DNA from: Armatimonadota bacterium
GTDB lineage: Bacteria; Armatimonadota; UBA5829; DTJY01
Direction of reading: 5' to 3'
Assembly (NCBI GenBank): GCA_029907255.1
Contig: JARYMF010000001.1
Location: 186,001 to 250,000 of the forward strand
DNA: 64,000 nucleotides
The notes under the pieces: generated by a model
The model's database searches: none
Seen by the model: the letters and a program-made list of their open reading frames with translations, nothing else
Told to the model about the DNA's origin: nothing
Shown here: piece by piece, positions 50,436-59,675 of the stretch
How positions within the stretch are numbered: the first letter of the stretch is position 1
Layout of the letters: each line of letters begins with the position of its first letter
Position numbers and translations under genes: made by a program

Positions 50436-51229
50436 AATTTAGGCTAGGAACAATTCCATATTTAAATGGCAAACCTCTTACAAATGGTTTGGATTTTGAA
50501 TCGAAGATTGAACTTGTTGTTGATGTTCCATCCAGGTTGGCAGATATGCTCAGGGAACATGAAATTGCTGCGGGATTGGTGTCATCGGTTGCTTGCTTTA
50601 TGAATCCAAACCTGCAAATCGTACCTCAAATAAGTATTTCATGTCGCGGAATAGCAGAAAGTGTCAAGATTTTCTACAAGAATAAAATCGAGAAAGCCAG
50701 GAAGGTTGCACTCGACACAAGCTCGCTTACATCTGTCTTGCTTGCGAAGGTTATACTACGTGAACGATATAATCTGACGCCCCAATTTATACCAATGCGG
50801 CCACAGGTGGATGAAATGCTGAGTGTTTGTGATGCGGCAGTAGTCATTGGCGATACAACGATGAAAGTTCCGCCAGGACGTTGGGCTGAGATAGACTTGG
50901 GTTCAGAATGGTTTTCGCTAACCCGTCTCCCTTTTGTATTTGCTGTTTGGGCTGTCAATCCTGAAATGGCGTCATCAGAGCTAACAAAAATCCTGCAGAG
51001 AGCTAAGCGGAATGGGCTTGATGCACTGAGCACAATCGCTGAATCGGAATCTCGGAGACTAGGGCTGTCTTATGAGCAATGCTATCATTACCTCAGTGAG
51101 ATTATGGATTATAATCTTACTAGGGAACATCTGGAGTCTTTAGAGGTTTTCCGGGGGAAAATTCGCCAGCTGGGAGTGAATATTACCTCAGTTCCAATAA
51201 AGCTTTTTGGTGACGCAACGGAGCTCTAA
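50432..51229 (+). CDS. mqnA: Chorismate dehydratase
   Basis: MqnA converts chorismate to 3-[(1-carboxyvinyl)oxy]benzoate, the entry step of the futalosine route. The 265-residue protein has the periplasmic-binding-protein fold typical of MqnA/MqnD: FRLGTIPYLNGKPL at the N-terminus, AAGLVSSVACF, CRGIAESVKIFYK and the hinge VALDTSSLTSV. The start is TTG, overlapping the mqnE stop (TTGA), with GAGG upstream. No separate MqnD gene is seen nearby, although MqnA and MqnD share the fold; the N-terminal GTIPYLNGKPL supports MqnA. Confidence 0.9.
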   Translation: MKFRLGTIPYLNGKPLTNGLDFESKIELVVDVPSRLADMLREHEIAAGLVSSVACFMNPNLQIVPQISISCRGIAESVKIFYKNKIEKARKVALDTSSLTSVLLAKVILRERYNLTPQFIPMRPQVDEMLSVCDAAVVIGDTTMKVPPGRWAEIDLGSEWFSLTRLPFVFAVWAVNPEMASSELTKILQRAKRNGLDALSTIAESESRRLGLSYEQCYHYLSEIMDYNLTREHLESLEVFRGKIRQLGVNITSVPIKLFGDATEL

Positions 51230-51233
51230 CCAT

Positions 51234-52325
51234 ATGAAGGCTGTTCTAGCAATTTTGGATAAGGCAGTTGAGGGAAACAGAATTAGCTGCGAAGAGGGAA
51301 ATCTTCTTTTTGAGAAGGCTTCTCTTGCAGAACTGGGTTTAGCTGCCGATGCGGTTTGCAGGCGAATGCATCCGGAACCATACAGGACTTATGTTTGCGA
51401 TCGAAACATCAATTACACAAATATTTGTGTATCGAAATGCAAGTTTTGCGCTTTTTTTCGGGGTGCTGATTCACCAGATTCTTATTTGCTCTCCGAAGAT
51501 GAAATCCACAGAAAAATTGCGGAGGCAGTTGAACTAGGTGCGACCCAAATCCTTATGCAAGGTGGATTGCACCCAGCGCTAAAGATTGAATACTACGAGT
51601 CGCTCGTCCGCAGGATAAAGGAGCGATTCAATATCCACTTGCATTCCTTTTCTCCACCAGAGATTGTGCACATAGCGCGGATTTCGGATATAAGCATTGA
51701 AGAAACCATTCGCCGCCTTAAGGATGCTGGCTTAGATTCGCTTCCAGGCGGCGGGGCTGAAATACTAGCGGATTGTCCCAGAGCTTTGGTAAGCCCCAAT
51801 AAGTGCACTGCTGATGAGTGGATTAAGGTGATGGAAACAGCCCAGCTGCTTGGCATGCCTACGACAGCTACAATGATGTTTGGCCATATCGAGACATATG
51901 CCAACCGAATCGAGCATTTGGCAAAAATCCGCAATTTGCAAGACCGAACTGGCGGTTTTACAGCATTTATTCCGTGGACATTTCAACCATTGAACACCGC
52001 CTTGAATGGCTCAGGTGTAGGTGGTCATGACTATCTTCGGACCCTCGCAATTTCTCGTCTGTTTTTGGATAATTTTATTAACATTCAAGCGTCATGGGTT
52101 ACGCAAGGGTTAAAAATTGGACAAGTTGCACTGTTTTTCGGTGCAAATGATCTTGGTGGCACCATGATTGAAGAAAATGTTGTGGCTGCGGCAGGTGTTA
52201 ACTTTCGGGTAACCGAGGATGAGATTCGGTCGGCAATTCAAGAAGCTGGCTTTATACCTTGCAAAAGAGATACGTATTATCGTCTTCTCGAAAAACCACC
52301 GAATATTCTTCATAAAAACGCTTAG
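51234..52325 (+). CDS. mqnC: Cyclic dehypoxanthinylfutalosine synthase
   Basis: MqnC is the radical SAM cyclase that closes the naphthol ring skeleton. The 363-residue protein has cluster ligands Cys65, Cys69 and Cys72 (CVSKCKFC), ATQILMQGGLHPALKIEYYE, SLPGGGAEILAD and TATMMFGHIET, with FTAFIPWTFQP separating it from MqnE. GGAG lies about 11 bases before the ATG. It is the last plus-strand gene of the menaquinone cluster and its TAG overlaps the stop of the convergent deacetylase-like gene. Confidence 0.93.
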   Translation: MKAVLAILDKAVEGNRISCEEGNLLFEKASLAELGLAADAVCRRMHPEPYRTYVCDRNINYTNICVSKCKFCAFFRGADSPDSYLLSEDEIHRKIAEAVELGATQILMQGGLHPALKIEYYESLVRRIKERFNIHLHSFSPPEIVHIARISDISIEETIRRLKDAGLDSLPGGGAEILADCPRALVSPNKCTADEWIKVMETAQLLGMPTTATMMFGHIETYANRIEHLAKIRNLQDRTGGFTAFIPWTFQPLNTALNGSGVGGHDYLRTLAISRLFLDNFINIQASWVTQGLKIGQVALFFGANDLGGTMIEENVVAAAGVNFRVTEDEIRSAIQEAGFIPCKRDTYYRLLEKPPNILHKNA

Positions 52326-55228
52326 GGTGCAAGGATAGCTATATCTGTAGGCGCACGGGCACGAACTACTCGCTTTAAGGTTTCGCCTTCTTTTTCAAGA
52401 TTACTAATGCCTGTAACTGCTACTAGCATTCCTATCTCCAAGTTGGTTGTATTAGATACTAGTACCTTTATTCCTGACCGCGTTGCTCCTTCCCTGGGAA
52501 CGGAACCGTCGGAAATATAAATATGGTCCGAAGCTATTGCTTTAATTCGCCCTGTAGTTGTTATCAATAAGCCAACATTATTCAGACTTATGCTGCCAGT
52601 TGCACCGGGGACTATTTCACCGGCGGCTCCCGCCACTGAATAGTTGCACATAAAAATTGGTTCGATGACGGCACCAGCGCCAATAGGTGTTACTTCGGCG
52701 TTAGTTATGAACCGTTCCACTTCATTTCCTGCTACTTTCCCTCTGACTTCTACAATATCACCTACGCTTACAGGCGCATTGGACTGTATTTTTATTCCTG
52801 CAGCCCTATCGGAATCCTCAATGTAAAATTCATCTTGGAATACTGCTGTAACGATGCCATTTGAAAGATGTACCGGTCTTCCATCTGGCGATCGTCGAGC
52901 AGTGCCAATTGTTACGGATTCACAAGGTAGAATGTATATTCCATCAGAAACTCCAGGCAATCCCCAGAGGTTTGAGCCATTGCATGCCTTGACGGAAATG
53001 TAATATGTCTCACCTGGCGTAAGGTTTAAATCAGTTAGTTCAATTTGGGTTTCTTCGGTCAGTGTCCAGTCTCTTATATCTGTCGAGCCTGGCGAAGTGC
53101 CAACAGCATATTGATAGCATGATATTCCGGATTCAGAATCGGAAGCTGTCCAGGTTGCACGAAGACGAGAAGTGGAGATTTGTTCTACGCCATCGTCGGT
53201 GACTGAAGGTGGTGGCGGTGGTGTTAGGTCAGCTATAAGGGCTTCTGAAGATCCAGGGTCGCTCCAGTTACCCTCTGAATACCGAGCTCTTACAGATATA
53301 TAATAAGTTTCGCCATGGGTTAAATTTGCGTCGGTCAGCACGGCGGAATTTGAGGTTCCGGCAGAAGTCCATTCAAGCGCATCTGTGCTGCCAGGTTGAG
53401 TTCCAACGGCATATTGGTATTCATCAATTGCACCTAGTTTCTCGTCTCCTTCCCACTCTGCAACAGACGCATTAGATATATATCCTTTGGGAGCGGTAAC
53501 AACGGGGGGCGGCGGTGTGCCAGGTTTTAACCATCGGATAGTTATTGTACTGGTAGTCTCTGGTTTTAGAGTAATATAAACTCGCTCTTCTGTTTGATGC
53601 TGAGACACTACAGATTCTCCGTAGGCATAAGGTATTCGGTCACCATTAACGCCTACCTTTATCTCATTTAAAACTCCTTCCGGCCTGATTGCGGTAACTG
53701 TTACGCTTCCATCGGGGTTAGAGGTATAGAAAATGCGTCCCCCAATGAAGTCCCGAAGCCTGCGGACAAGGTCTTCTGTGGGTATAAACTTCGCGCCTTG
53801 GTCAACCATATATGCAATACCGGCTCTAACGAGATCCGCTAGAGGGACGCCATCAGTGTAGTAGTTGCTGTCTGGTGCGAACTCTAAATCGTGGATAAAG
53901 CCGTATGTGTATAAGCCGTATTTTAGGTTTGCTTGGTAAACTTTTCTCAGTTCGTCATAGTAGTTGTATCCATATAGCCAAAGTGTGATGTCGTCTGGCA
54001 TCGTTTGTGATAGGCAAAACGGTACAGTAGTGGATTGCGCGAGAGTTTGAAACCAATGCCTTTTGATTGGAATTCCCTGAAGAATCATGTCTTCGCCAGA
54101 GGGGAGCTTGCAGTTCCTGGGGTCGGCACCGCGGGCTCCAAAAAGTATACCTGTGGGGTAGAGCTGTTCAATCTGTTGTAAAGTAGGATTCATCATTCCT
54201 GAAAAATTAAAGTAGTCAATCGTTCTAGGAATTAGTGTTCGTTGGTCGGCAACGGCGCTTATGACTTCGACATAAATATCGCGCGGCGTCCAATCCCAAT
54301 GGTGCGATCTGGAATGTGAGCCAATGCTGAAAAGTGGACTAATGTTATTCCATTTCTCGATTGATTCAGGGGTTAGAAAATTATAAACAAGTAGCGCTGT
54401 CATTTTTATATTGTACTGGGTTGCTATTTGTTCCAAAGCATCAATTGCGGGCAGATTGTTTGTGAGATCAGCATGGATTTCAATGGATACGATTGGAGTG
54501 CCTTCTATACGGTCATTTGCAAATCCTATTGGAGGACGATTTCCATAACGAAGATAGTTTGCAATCTTCCCATAGTCTAACAAATGCAAGGTATGGTCAC
54601 TATAACCATCTATGGCTCCTCCTTGTGGGTAAAGGAATCCAACTGCATGTTCCCCAAACTTTACGGTCATATCGGGTTGGGTAGTAAAAAGAAATGTGTT
54701 GAATTGAGTAGGCGGCAGAGAGACCGCAGTAACGACTGGGTCTTTCTCTATCATCGGTGGCACAGTAGGTGTACCAGATAGCGATTGAAGGCCACCATCT
54801 TGCACGTCGAAAAGATTTAAGCCAAATCTTATGTATTCCCGAAGTACTCCTTCCGTTGAAAAACGCATGTACGGCAGTTCGCCGTTTATAAATATCTTTC
54901 GACCTTCGGATAATGCAGCTTGGCATTTTGCATAAACTTCGCTGACTGTTGTGGGTGATGTATGACCGCTGAGGAAGATTATGTCATGGTCGCCTAAATC
55001 CATATTTACAAATCTGCCATATGTGACTACATCAAATGGTAATCCTGCTCCGACAAGGTCGGCTATTATGAATTCGCCATTATAAATTGGTGATGCCCAT
55101 TGCTCGGGCAAATATTGCTCCGTTGTAACTACCAATACTCGCTGTGCATTAAGCGCGATTGGAGTTAGGCTACATAAAATGAGGAGTAATACAAGACTTG
55201 CTAATTTCCGATTATAGTACCTACTCAG
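52322..55228 (-). CDS. Large secreted deacetylase-like / FnIII / OB-fold protein with probable CTG start
   Basis: The protein is 968 residues if begun at CTG 55228. The only ATG/GTG/TTG start near the N-terminus is a TTG 31 codons later, inside a signal peptide (KLASLVLLLILCSLTPIALNAQ). GGGAGG lies six bases before the CTG, and the frame closes with TAA six codons upstream. Domains by sight: an amidotransferase-like fold (about 30-240) with FLSGHTSP; a polysaccharide-deacetylase-like barrel (about 240-500) with SIGSHSRSHHWDW; two FnIII domains (about 590-790) with TYYISV repeats; and C-terminal OB-fold strands (YIEDSDRAAGIKI). It may trim or modify the surface polysaccharide whose exporter begins 300 bases away. 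Exact family unrecognised. Confidence 0.72.
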   Translation of the reverse strand: MSRYYNRKLASLVLLLILCSLTPIALNAQRVLVVTTEQYLPEQWASPIYNGEFIIADLVGAGLPFDVVTYGRFVNMDLGDHDIIFLSGHTSPTTVSEVYAKCQAALSEGRKIFINGELPYMRFSTEGVLREYIRFGLNLFDVQDGGLQSLSGTPTVPPMIEKDPVVTAVSLPPTQFNTFLFTTQPDMTVKFGEHAVGFLYPQGGAIDGYSDHTLHLLDYGKIANYLRYGNRPPIGFANDRIEGTPIVSIEIHADLTNNLPAIDALEQIATQYNIKMTALLVYNFLTPESIEKWNNISPLFSIGSHSRSHHWDWTPRDIYVEVISAVADQRTLIPRTIDYFNFSGMMNPTLQQIEQLYPTGILFGARGADPRNCKLPSGEDMILQGIPIKRHWFQTLAQSTTVPFCLSQTMPDDITLWLYGYNYYDELRKVYQANLKYGLYTYGFIHDLEFAPDSNYYTDGVPLADLVRAGIAYMVDQGAKFIPTEDLVRRLRDFIGGRIFYTSNPDGSVTVTAIRPEGVLNEIKVGVNGDRIPYAYGESVVSQHQTEERVYITLKPETTSTITIRWLKPGTPPPPVVTAPKGYISNASVAEWEGDEKLGAIDEYQYAVGTQPGSTDALEWTSAGTSNSAVLTDANLTHGETYYISVRARYSEGNWSDPGSSEALIADLTPPPPPSVTDDGVEQISTSRLRATWTASDSESGISCYQYAVGTSPGSTDIRDWTLTEETQIELTDLNLTPGETYYISVKACNGSNLWGLPGVSDGIYILPCESVTIGTARRSPDGRPVHLSNGIVTAVFQDEFYIEDSDRAAGIKIQSNAPVSVGDIVEVRGKVAGNEVERFITNAEVTPIGAGAVIEPIFMCNYSVAGAAGEIVPGATGSISLNNVGLLITTTGRIKAIASDHIYISDGSVPREGATRSGIKVLVSNTTNLEIGMLVAVTGISNLEKEGETLKRVVRARAPTDIAILAP

Positions 55229-55531
55229 ACTAGGCCTCCCGCTGGTTTAATTTTCAATTGATATTCCCACATTGAAAAATAGGGAAACATTGAATAAGCA
55301 AGTAATTGACGCCTTTTGGTTGTTGTTAGGCTCCAATCAAAATGCTTACCCATTTGTTTTAAAAGTAGCAGTTAATGGATAGAAAACATTTAAAATTCGC
55401 TTTGCAATATATGTTTTGTGTAGTAAAGGCTAGGGGTAAAGGTTTATAAGCACACCAAGCGTACTTCTCTGGGCATTGTTTGTTACCGCAAGGCCATTGC
55501 AAGCAAAGTTCTAATTCGGTTGGAGTAAACT
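55229..55531. other. Divergent intergenic region before the polysaccharide cluster
   Basis: This 303-base AT-rich gap separates the large secreted protein from the ABC permease. I see no gene and no convincing consensus promoter. Two CATTGAA direct repeats (near 55269 and 55288) are the only visible feature. Confidence 0.4.
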
Positions 55532-56365
55532 TTGACTCATAAGTTCCAGCATACACTGGTAATTGAGGCGGGACGTGAAGAGCACCATTATTGGGCTGAC
55601 CTATGGCGCTACCGGGAGCTTTTCTTTTTTTTATCGTGGCGAGATGTTCTTGTTAGGTACAAGCAAACGGTAATAGGAGTTGCTTGGAGTGTACTTAGAC
55701 CAGTTTTGACAATGGTTGTTTTCTCTATAATTTTTGGGAAACTTGCTAAACTGCCTTCCGGGGGCGTGCCATATCCAATTCTCGTTTTTACCGCCATGCT
55801 ACCATGGCAGTTGTTTGCTGGTTCACTCAATGATTGCAGCGGGAGTGTAGTTGCGAGTGCTGGCTTAATCACAAAAGTTTACTTTCCGCGTGTAATAATT
55901 CCTGCAAGCACAGTAATTGTAAACCTTATCGATTTCTTTCTTTCATTCGTGATTCTTTGCTTTTTAATGGTTTTCTACCATTTTATTCCTAGTTGGCGAA
56001 TAATTGTTCTGCCAGCTTTCCTAGCTCTGGCGGTGCTCTCAGCCTTTGGTGTTGGATTGTGGGCGTCGGCTCTAAATGTGAAGTACCGTGATTTTCGGTA
56101 CATTGTCCCATTCCTTACGCAGATGGGTTTATATATTTCACCTGTTGGCTTCAGCAGCAATATCATTCCTGAAAAATGGAGACTGCTGTATTCAGCCAAC
56201 CCTATGGTTGGAGTAATAGATGGTTTCCGATGGGCAATCATTGGGGGTGATGTTAATCTTTACTGGCCAGGTTTTGTACTTTCTGTGGCTTTGACATTAC
56301 TTGTTTTGTTTACCGGGCTTCGTCATTTTAGAAAAATGGAACGAGATTTTGCAGATATCATTTGA
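55532..56365 (+). CDS. Wzm-type ABC-2 polysaccharide export permease
   Basis: The 277-residue protein has six membrane segments of the ABC-2 type. The N-terminal RYRELFFFLSWRDVLVRYKQTVIGVAWSVLRPVL is the family's amphipathic interface helix plus first membrane helix. Later FPRVIIPAS and NPMVGVIDGFRWAI are typical of O-antigen/teichoic-acid permeases (Wzm, TagG, RfbA). It moves a lipid-linked polymer across the inner membrane with the following ATPase. The start is TTG with GGAG about eight bases upstream. Confidence 0.9.
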   Translation: MTHKFQHTLVIEAGREEHHYWADLWRYRELFFFLSWRDVLVRYKQTVIGVAWSVLRPVLTMVVFSIIFGKLAKLPSGGVPYPILVFTAMLPWQLFAGSLNDCSGSVVASAGLITKVYFPRVIIPASTVIVNLIDFFLSFVILCFLMVFYHFIPSWRIIVLPAFLALAVLSAFGVGLWASALNVKYRDFRYIVPFLTQMGLYISPVGFSSNIIPEKWRLLYSANPMVGVIDGFRWAIIGGDVNLYWPGFVLSVALTLLVLFTGLRHFRKMERDFADII

Positions 56366-56370
56366 AAATT

Positions 56371-57681
56371 ATGGATAGCATCGTAAAAGTAGAAGGACTT
56401 GGAAAGAAATATGTTTTAGGCCGCCGGATGCCGGACAGGGAAAGTTACGACACCCTTCGCGATATCATTTGGGATGCGGCACGGAAGGCGCTTTGCCGTT
56501 TAAATGGACGCACCCCAAAGCAAGATGGGCTTTCGAATGAATTATGGGCACTTAAAGATGTCAATTTTGAAGTCGGGCAGGGTGAGAGGCTTGGGGTTGT
56601 CGGACGAAATGGTGCCGGTAAATCCACCCTACTCAAAATCGTCAGTCGAATCACTCGCCCTACCACTGGGAAGATTACAATACATGGGCGAGTTGCAAGC
56701 TTATTGGAGGTTGGCACTGGCTTTCATCCTGAACTAACTGGTCGGGAAAATATCTTTCTCAACGGAGCAATTCTCGGCATGGGCAGGGCCGAGATAAAGC
56801 GAAAATTTGATGACATTGTTGAATTTTCTGAAATCGAAAGGTTCCTTGATACACCAGTCAAAAGATACTCCTCAGGAATGTACGTTCGCCTTGCGTTTGC
56901 CGTTGCTGCTCACCTTGACCCAGAAATCCTGCTTGTGGATGAGGTCTTAGCGGTTGGTGATATTGCCTTCCAGAAGAAATGCCTGGGCAAAATGGGTGAA
57001 GTGACAACAAGTGGACGTACAGTAATCTTCGTGAGTCACAACATGGCAGCAGTGCAGAGCCTCTGTGGAAGAGCCATTTGGTTGGACCACGGCCGAATAG
57101 CTGAAATTGGAGAGGCGTCAAAAGTCGTGGCAGATTACCTCCAAGCAGATGCAACTTTCCTAACCGAACAGGTTTGGGATGATATTTCGACTGCCCCAGG
57201 AAATGACAAGGTGCGAATTTGCCGTGCTTGTGTGCGGGCTGAGAACGGAGGCGGACAAATAACCGTTCATACGCCTTTCAGACTTGAGTTTGATTACTGG
57301 AACCTCGAACCTGATGCACGTATTCACCTTTGTCTGCATATCTATAATGCACAAGGGGTCCTGGTGATAAATCCAGCGCCCGTCAATGAGCCGGTTTGGC
57401 ATGGGCGGCCGTTCCCGGTAGGTCTTTTCCGCACCATCTGCTGTATACCCGGTGACCTAATGAACGACAACACGTATCGCGTTAACCTCATGGTTGTAAA
57501 AGATGGTGGGAAGGTAATCTACACTCATGAGGATATATTAGCTTTCGATATTTTTGATGACCCAGAGACTCGAGGTGAATGGCGGGGCAAGGTCGAAGGA
57601 GTAGTGCGCCCTAAACTCGACTGGACAACGGATTTAGTGATTCCAGGGTTGCCATCTCGCGATGCTGCTTCGATTGTATAA
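56371..57681 (+). CDS. Wzt-type ABC ATPase with polysaccharide-binding C-terminus
   Basis: The protein has 436 residues. The ATPase domain (about 1-255) has Walker A GRNGAGKST (78-86), the signature YSSGM, Walker B ILLVDEVLAVGD and the H-loop SHN. A C-terminal beta-sandwich (about 270-430) follows, similar to the Wzt domain that recognises the finished O-antigen chain end. This extension suggests substrate-selective export coupled to chain termination. It starts a few bases after the permease stop; a TTG three codons earlier overlaps that stop. No clear ribosome-binding site is seen. Confidence 0.9.
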   Translation: MDSIVKVEGLGKKYVLGRRMPDRESYDTLRDIIWDAARKALCRLNGRTPKQDGLSNELWALKDVNFEVGQGERLGVVGRNGAGKSTLLKIVSRITRPTTGKITIHGRVASLLEVGTGFHPELTGRENIFLNGAILGMGRAEIKRKFDDIVEFSEIERFLDTPVKRYSSGMYVRLAFAVAAHLDPEILLVDEVLAVGDIAFQKKCLGKMGEVTTSGRTVIFVSHNMAAVQSLCGRAIWLDHGRIAEIGEASKVVADYLQADATFLTEQVWDDISTAPGNDKVRICRACVRAENGGGQITVHTPFRLEFDYWNLEPDARIHLCLHIYNAQGVLVINPAPVNEPVWHGRPFPVGLFRTICCIPGDLMNDNTYRVNLMVVKDGGKVIYTHEDILAFDIFDDPETRGEWRGKVEGVVRPKLDWTTDLVIPGLPSRDAASIV

Positions 57682-57716
57682 GATTGTGATTTCATTTCCA
57701 GGGATTTTGGGCTGAT

Positions 57717-58736
57717 ATGAGCATAATTGGAGGTATGTTTAGTTTCCCACTTGCTCAAGAACGAAGTTGTCTCCCTCCTTTCATGAAGGATGACAGCATT
57801 CTTATGTCAAACGCGCGGTCATGCATAGCGCTGTTAGCTGATTTATTATTGCCAGCTAATATTTGGGTGCCATCGTATTTATGCCACACTATCCTAAGTG
57901 GGATAAAAATGCAGAAAGTTCGATTCTTTCCTGTGAACTACGACTTACAACCCGACCATGATGGCTGGATAGATGAAGTAAAAGAAGGCGATTTGGTTAT
58001 TTTTATTGATTACTTTGGATGGCATTTCAGCACAGAATATATAGTTCGTGCTAAGAGTAGGGGAGCATGGGTTTTAGAGGATGCCTGCCAGGCGTTGCTA
58101 ACAAATGGTGTCGGAAAGCTGGCGGACTTCGTAGTGTTTAGTCCAAGAAAGTTCTTAGGTATACCCGACGGTGGAATTTTAAACATCAATACACAGGAGA
58201 TAAGTGTTTCTGATATTCAACTTGAGCGCCCGCCTGCAGATTGGTGGATGAAGTCAGTAACCTCCCTAATACTTAGATGGCAGTTTGACATTTGCGGTGG
58301 TTCTCGCGAATGGTACGAACTTTATAAAGAGGTGGAAGCTGAGAATAAAGCCGCACGCTATTCGATGAGCGAACTTTCGAGAGTTCTGTTGATGCATGCT
58401 TTCAACTACCAAGAAATCGCCAGACGGCGAATTGAAAACTATCATGTGCTTGCTGAGTATCTTGGTGAGATTGCTATGTTTCCAAATCTCGCAAAAGGCA
58501 TCGTGCCACTTGGGTTTCCGATAAGGGTCAGAAATCGCGACAGCCTTAGGGAAGCTCTTTTTGCTGAGAATATATATCCGCCTGTTCACTGGCCAATAGC
58601 GGGTATTGTTCCGCAAGAATTTCGGGAGAGCCACCGACTAGCTGGCGATATTATGATGATACCATGCGATCAAAGATACAGCGCTGATGATATGAATCGT
58701 GTCGCTAGCATAATTAGAAAGGAAGTTTACCGGTGA
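57717..58736 (+). CDS. DegT/DnrJ-like PLP enzyme
   Basis: The 339-residue protein is a divergent member of the sugar aminotransferase family. The PLP lysine is Lys145 in FSPRKFLGIPDGG, and the ring-stacking/Asp region is LEDACQALL (120-128). Some relatives of this branch act on sugars other than keto-nucleotide sugars or carry out dehydration. It is 35 bases after wzt and overlaps the following acyltransferase by four bases (GTGA), so both probably act on the same sugar. Confidence 0.78.
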   Translation: MSIIGGMFSFPLAQERSCLPPFMKDDSILMSNARSCIALLADLLLPANIWVPSYLCHTILSGIKMQKVRFFPVNYDLQPDHDGWIDEVKEGDLVIFIDYFGWHFSTEYIVRAKSRGAWVLEDACQALLTNGVGKLADFVVFSPRKFLGIPDGGILNINTQEISVSDIQLERPPADWWMKSVTSLILRWQFDICGGSREWYELYKEVEAENKAARYSMSELSRVLLMHAFNYQEIARRRIENYHVLAEYLGEIAMFPNLAKGIVPLGFPIRVRNRDSLREALFAENIYPPVHWPIAGIVPQEFRESHRLAGDIMMIPCDQRYSADDMNRVASIIRKEVYR

Positions 58737-59638
58737 CTGGTTACCTCCATCCGGATTATGCAAAATCACTTTCGGAGTTCGGGGTTCCGCGCGAGCTTCC
58801 AGAATGTGGCGCATGGGTTCTAGAGCGGCAGATTCCTGGCACATCCGAGAGAGACGCTATGGGTTGTTATCCGATTTTCCAATGTCGTGATTGGTCAAGC
58901 TTAAAAAAGGATATTGAGAACCTAAGGAATGACTTGGTTAGCATAGCACTCGTAGCAGACCCATTTGGTGATTATGATATCTCCTACCTCCAAGAATGCT
59001 TTGACATTGTTAAGCCTTTTAAGGAGCACTTTATTGCAGACCTAAGCCAGCCATTAGCCAGTTTTGTTGCAGAGAAGCACCGCTACTGGGCAAGGCGGGC
59101 ACTCAGAGAGATTAAAGTGGAGTTGTGTGAGGACCCGCTTAAGCATTTGGATGAATGGGTGAAACTCTATGGGGGTCTTGTTGAGCGTGAGAGGCTGACG
59201 GGTATAAAAGCATTTTCCAAGAAGTCATTTGCAGACCAATTTAGAGTTCCAGGATTCAAAATGTTTCGGGCGGTATATCAAGGTATTACAGTTGGCCTTC
59301 AGACTTACTATGTGCATGGGGATATTGCTTATGGTCATTTGATGTCAATGAGCGAAATAGGCTATAAGACCAGAGCCTCCTATGCAATGACTTGGGCTTC
59401 CTTTGAGCATCTGTCCAAGGAAAAAATCCGATGGGTTGATATGGGGGGCGTTCCAGGCGTTTGTGATGGTGCGTCAGAGGGACTTGCTGCTTTCAAGCGA
59501 GGTTGGGCATCTGGTACGCGAATGGCTTATTTTTGTGGAGCTATTTTGGCTCCCATTAAATATAGGCAGATTGTTGATGCAAAAGGCATCGCACACACAG
59601 ATTACTTTCCTGCTTATCGTCTTGGTGAATTTGGGTAG
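58733..59638 (+). CDS. GNAT/FemAB-like acyltransferase
   Basis: The 301-residue protein looks like a double-GNAT-fold protein of the FemAB/Acetyltransf_6 group. HRYWARRALREIKVE lies mid-chain, WVKLYGGLVERERLTGIKAFS follows, and GITVGLQTYYVHGDIAYGHLMSMSE covers the acyl-donor strand-turn-helix region. DMGGVPGVCDGASEGLAAFKRGW is typical of the FemAB end part. It may add an acetyl or aminoacyl group to the sugar made by the preceding DegT-like enzyme. The start is GTG, overlapping the preceding stop. Confidence 0.72.
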   Translation: MTGYLHPDYAKSLSEFGVPRELPECGAWVLERQIPGTSERDAMGCYPIFQCRDWSSLKKDIENLRNDLVSIALVADPFGDYDISYLQECFDIVKPFKEHFIADLSQPLASFVAEKHRYWARRALREIKVELCEDPLKHLDEWVKLYGGLVERERLTGIKAFSKKSFADQFRVPGFKMFRAVYQGITVGLQTYYVHGDIAYGHLMSMSEIGYKTRASYAMTWASFEHLSKEKIRWVDMGGVPGVCDGASEGLAAFKRGWASGTRMAYFCGAILAPIKYRQIVDAKGIAHTDYFPAYRLGEFG

Positions 59639-59675
59639 AAAACAAAATAAAAAAACTCTAATTAAGGTGAGCGAT

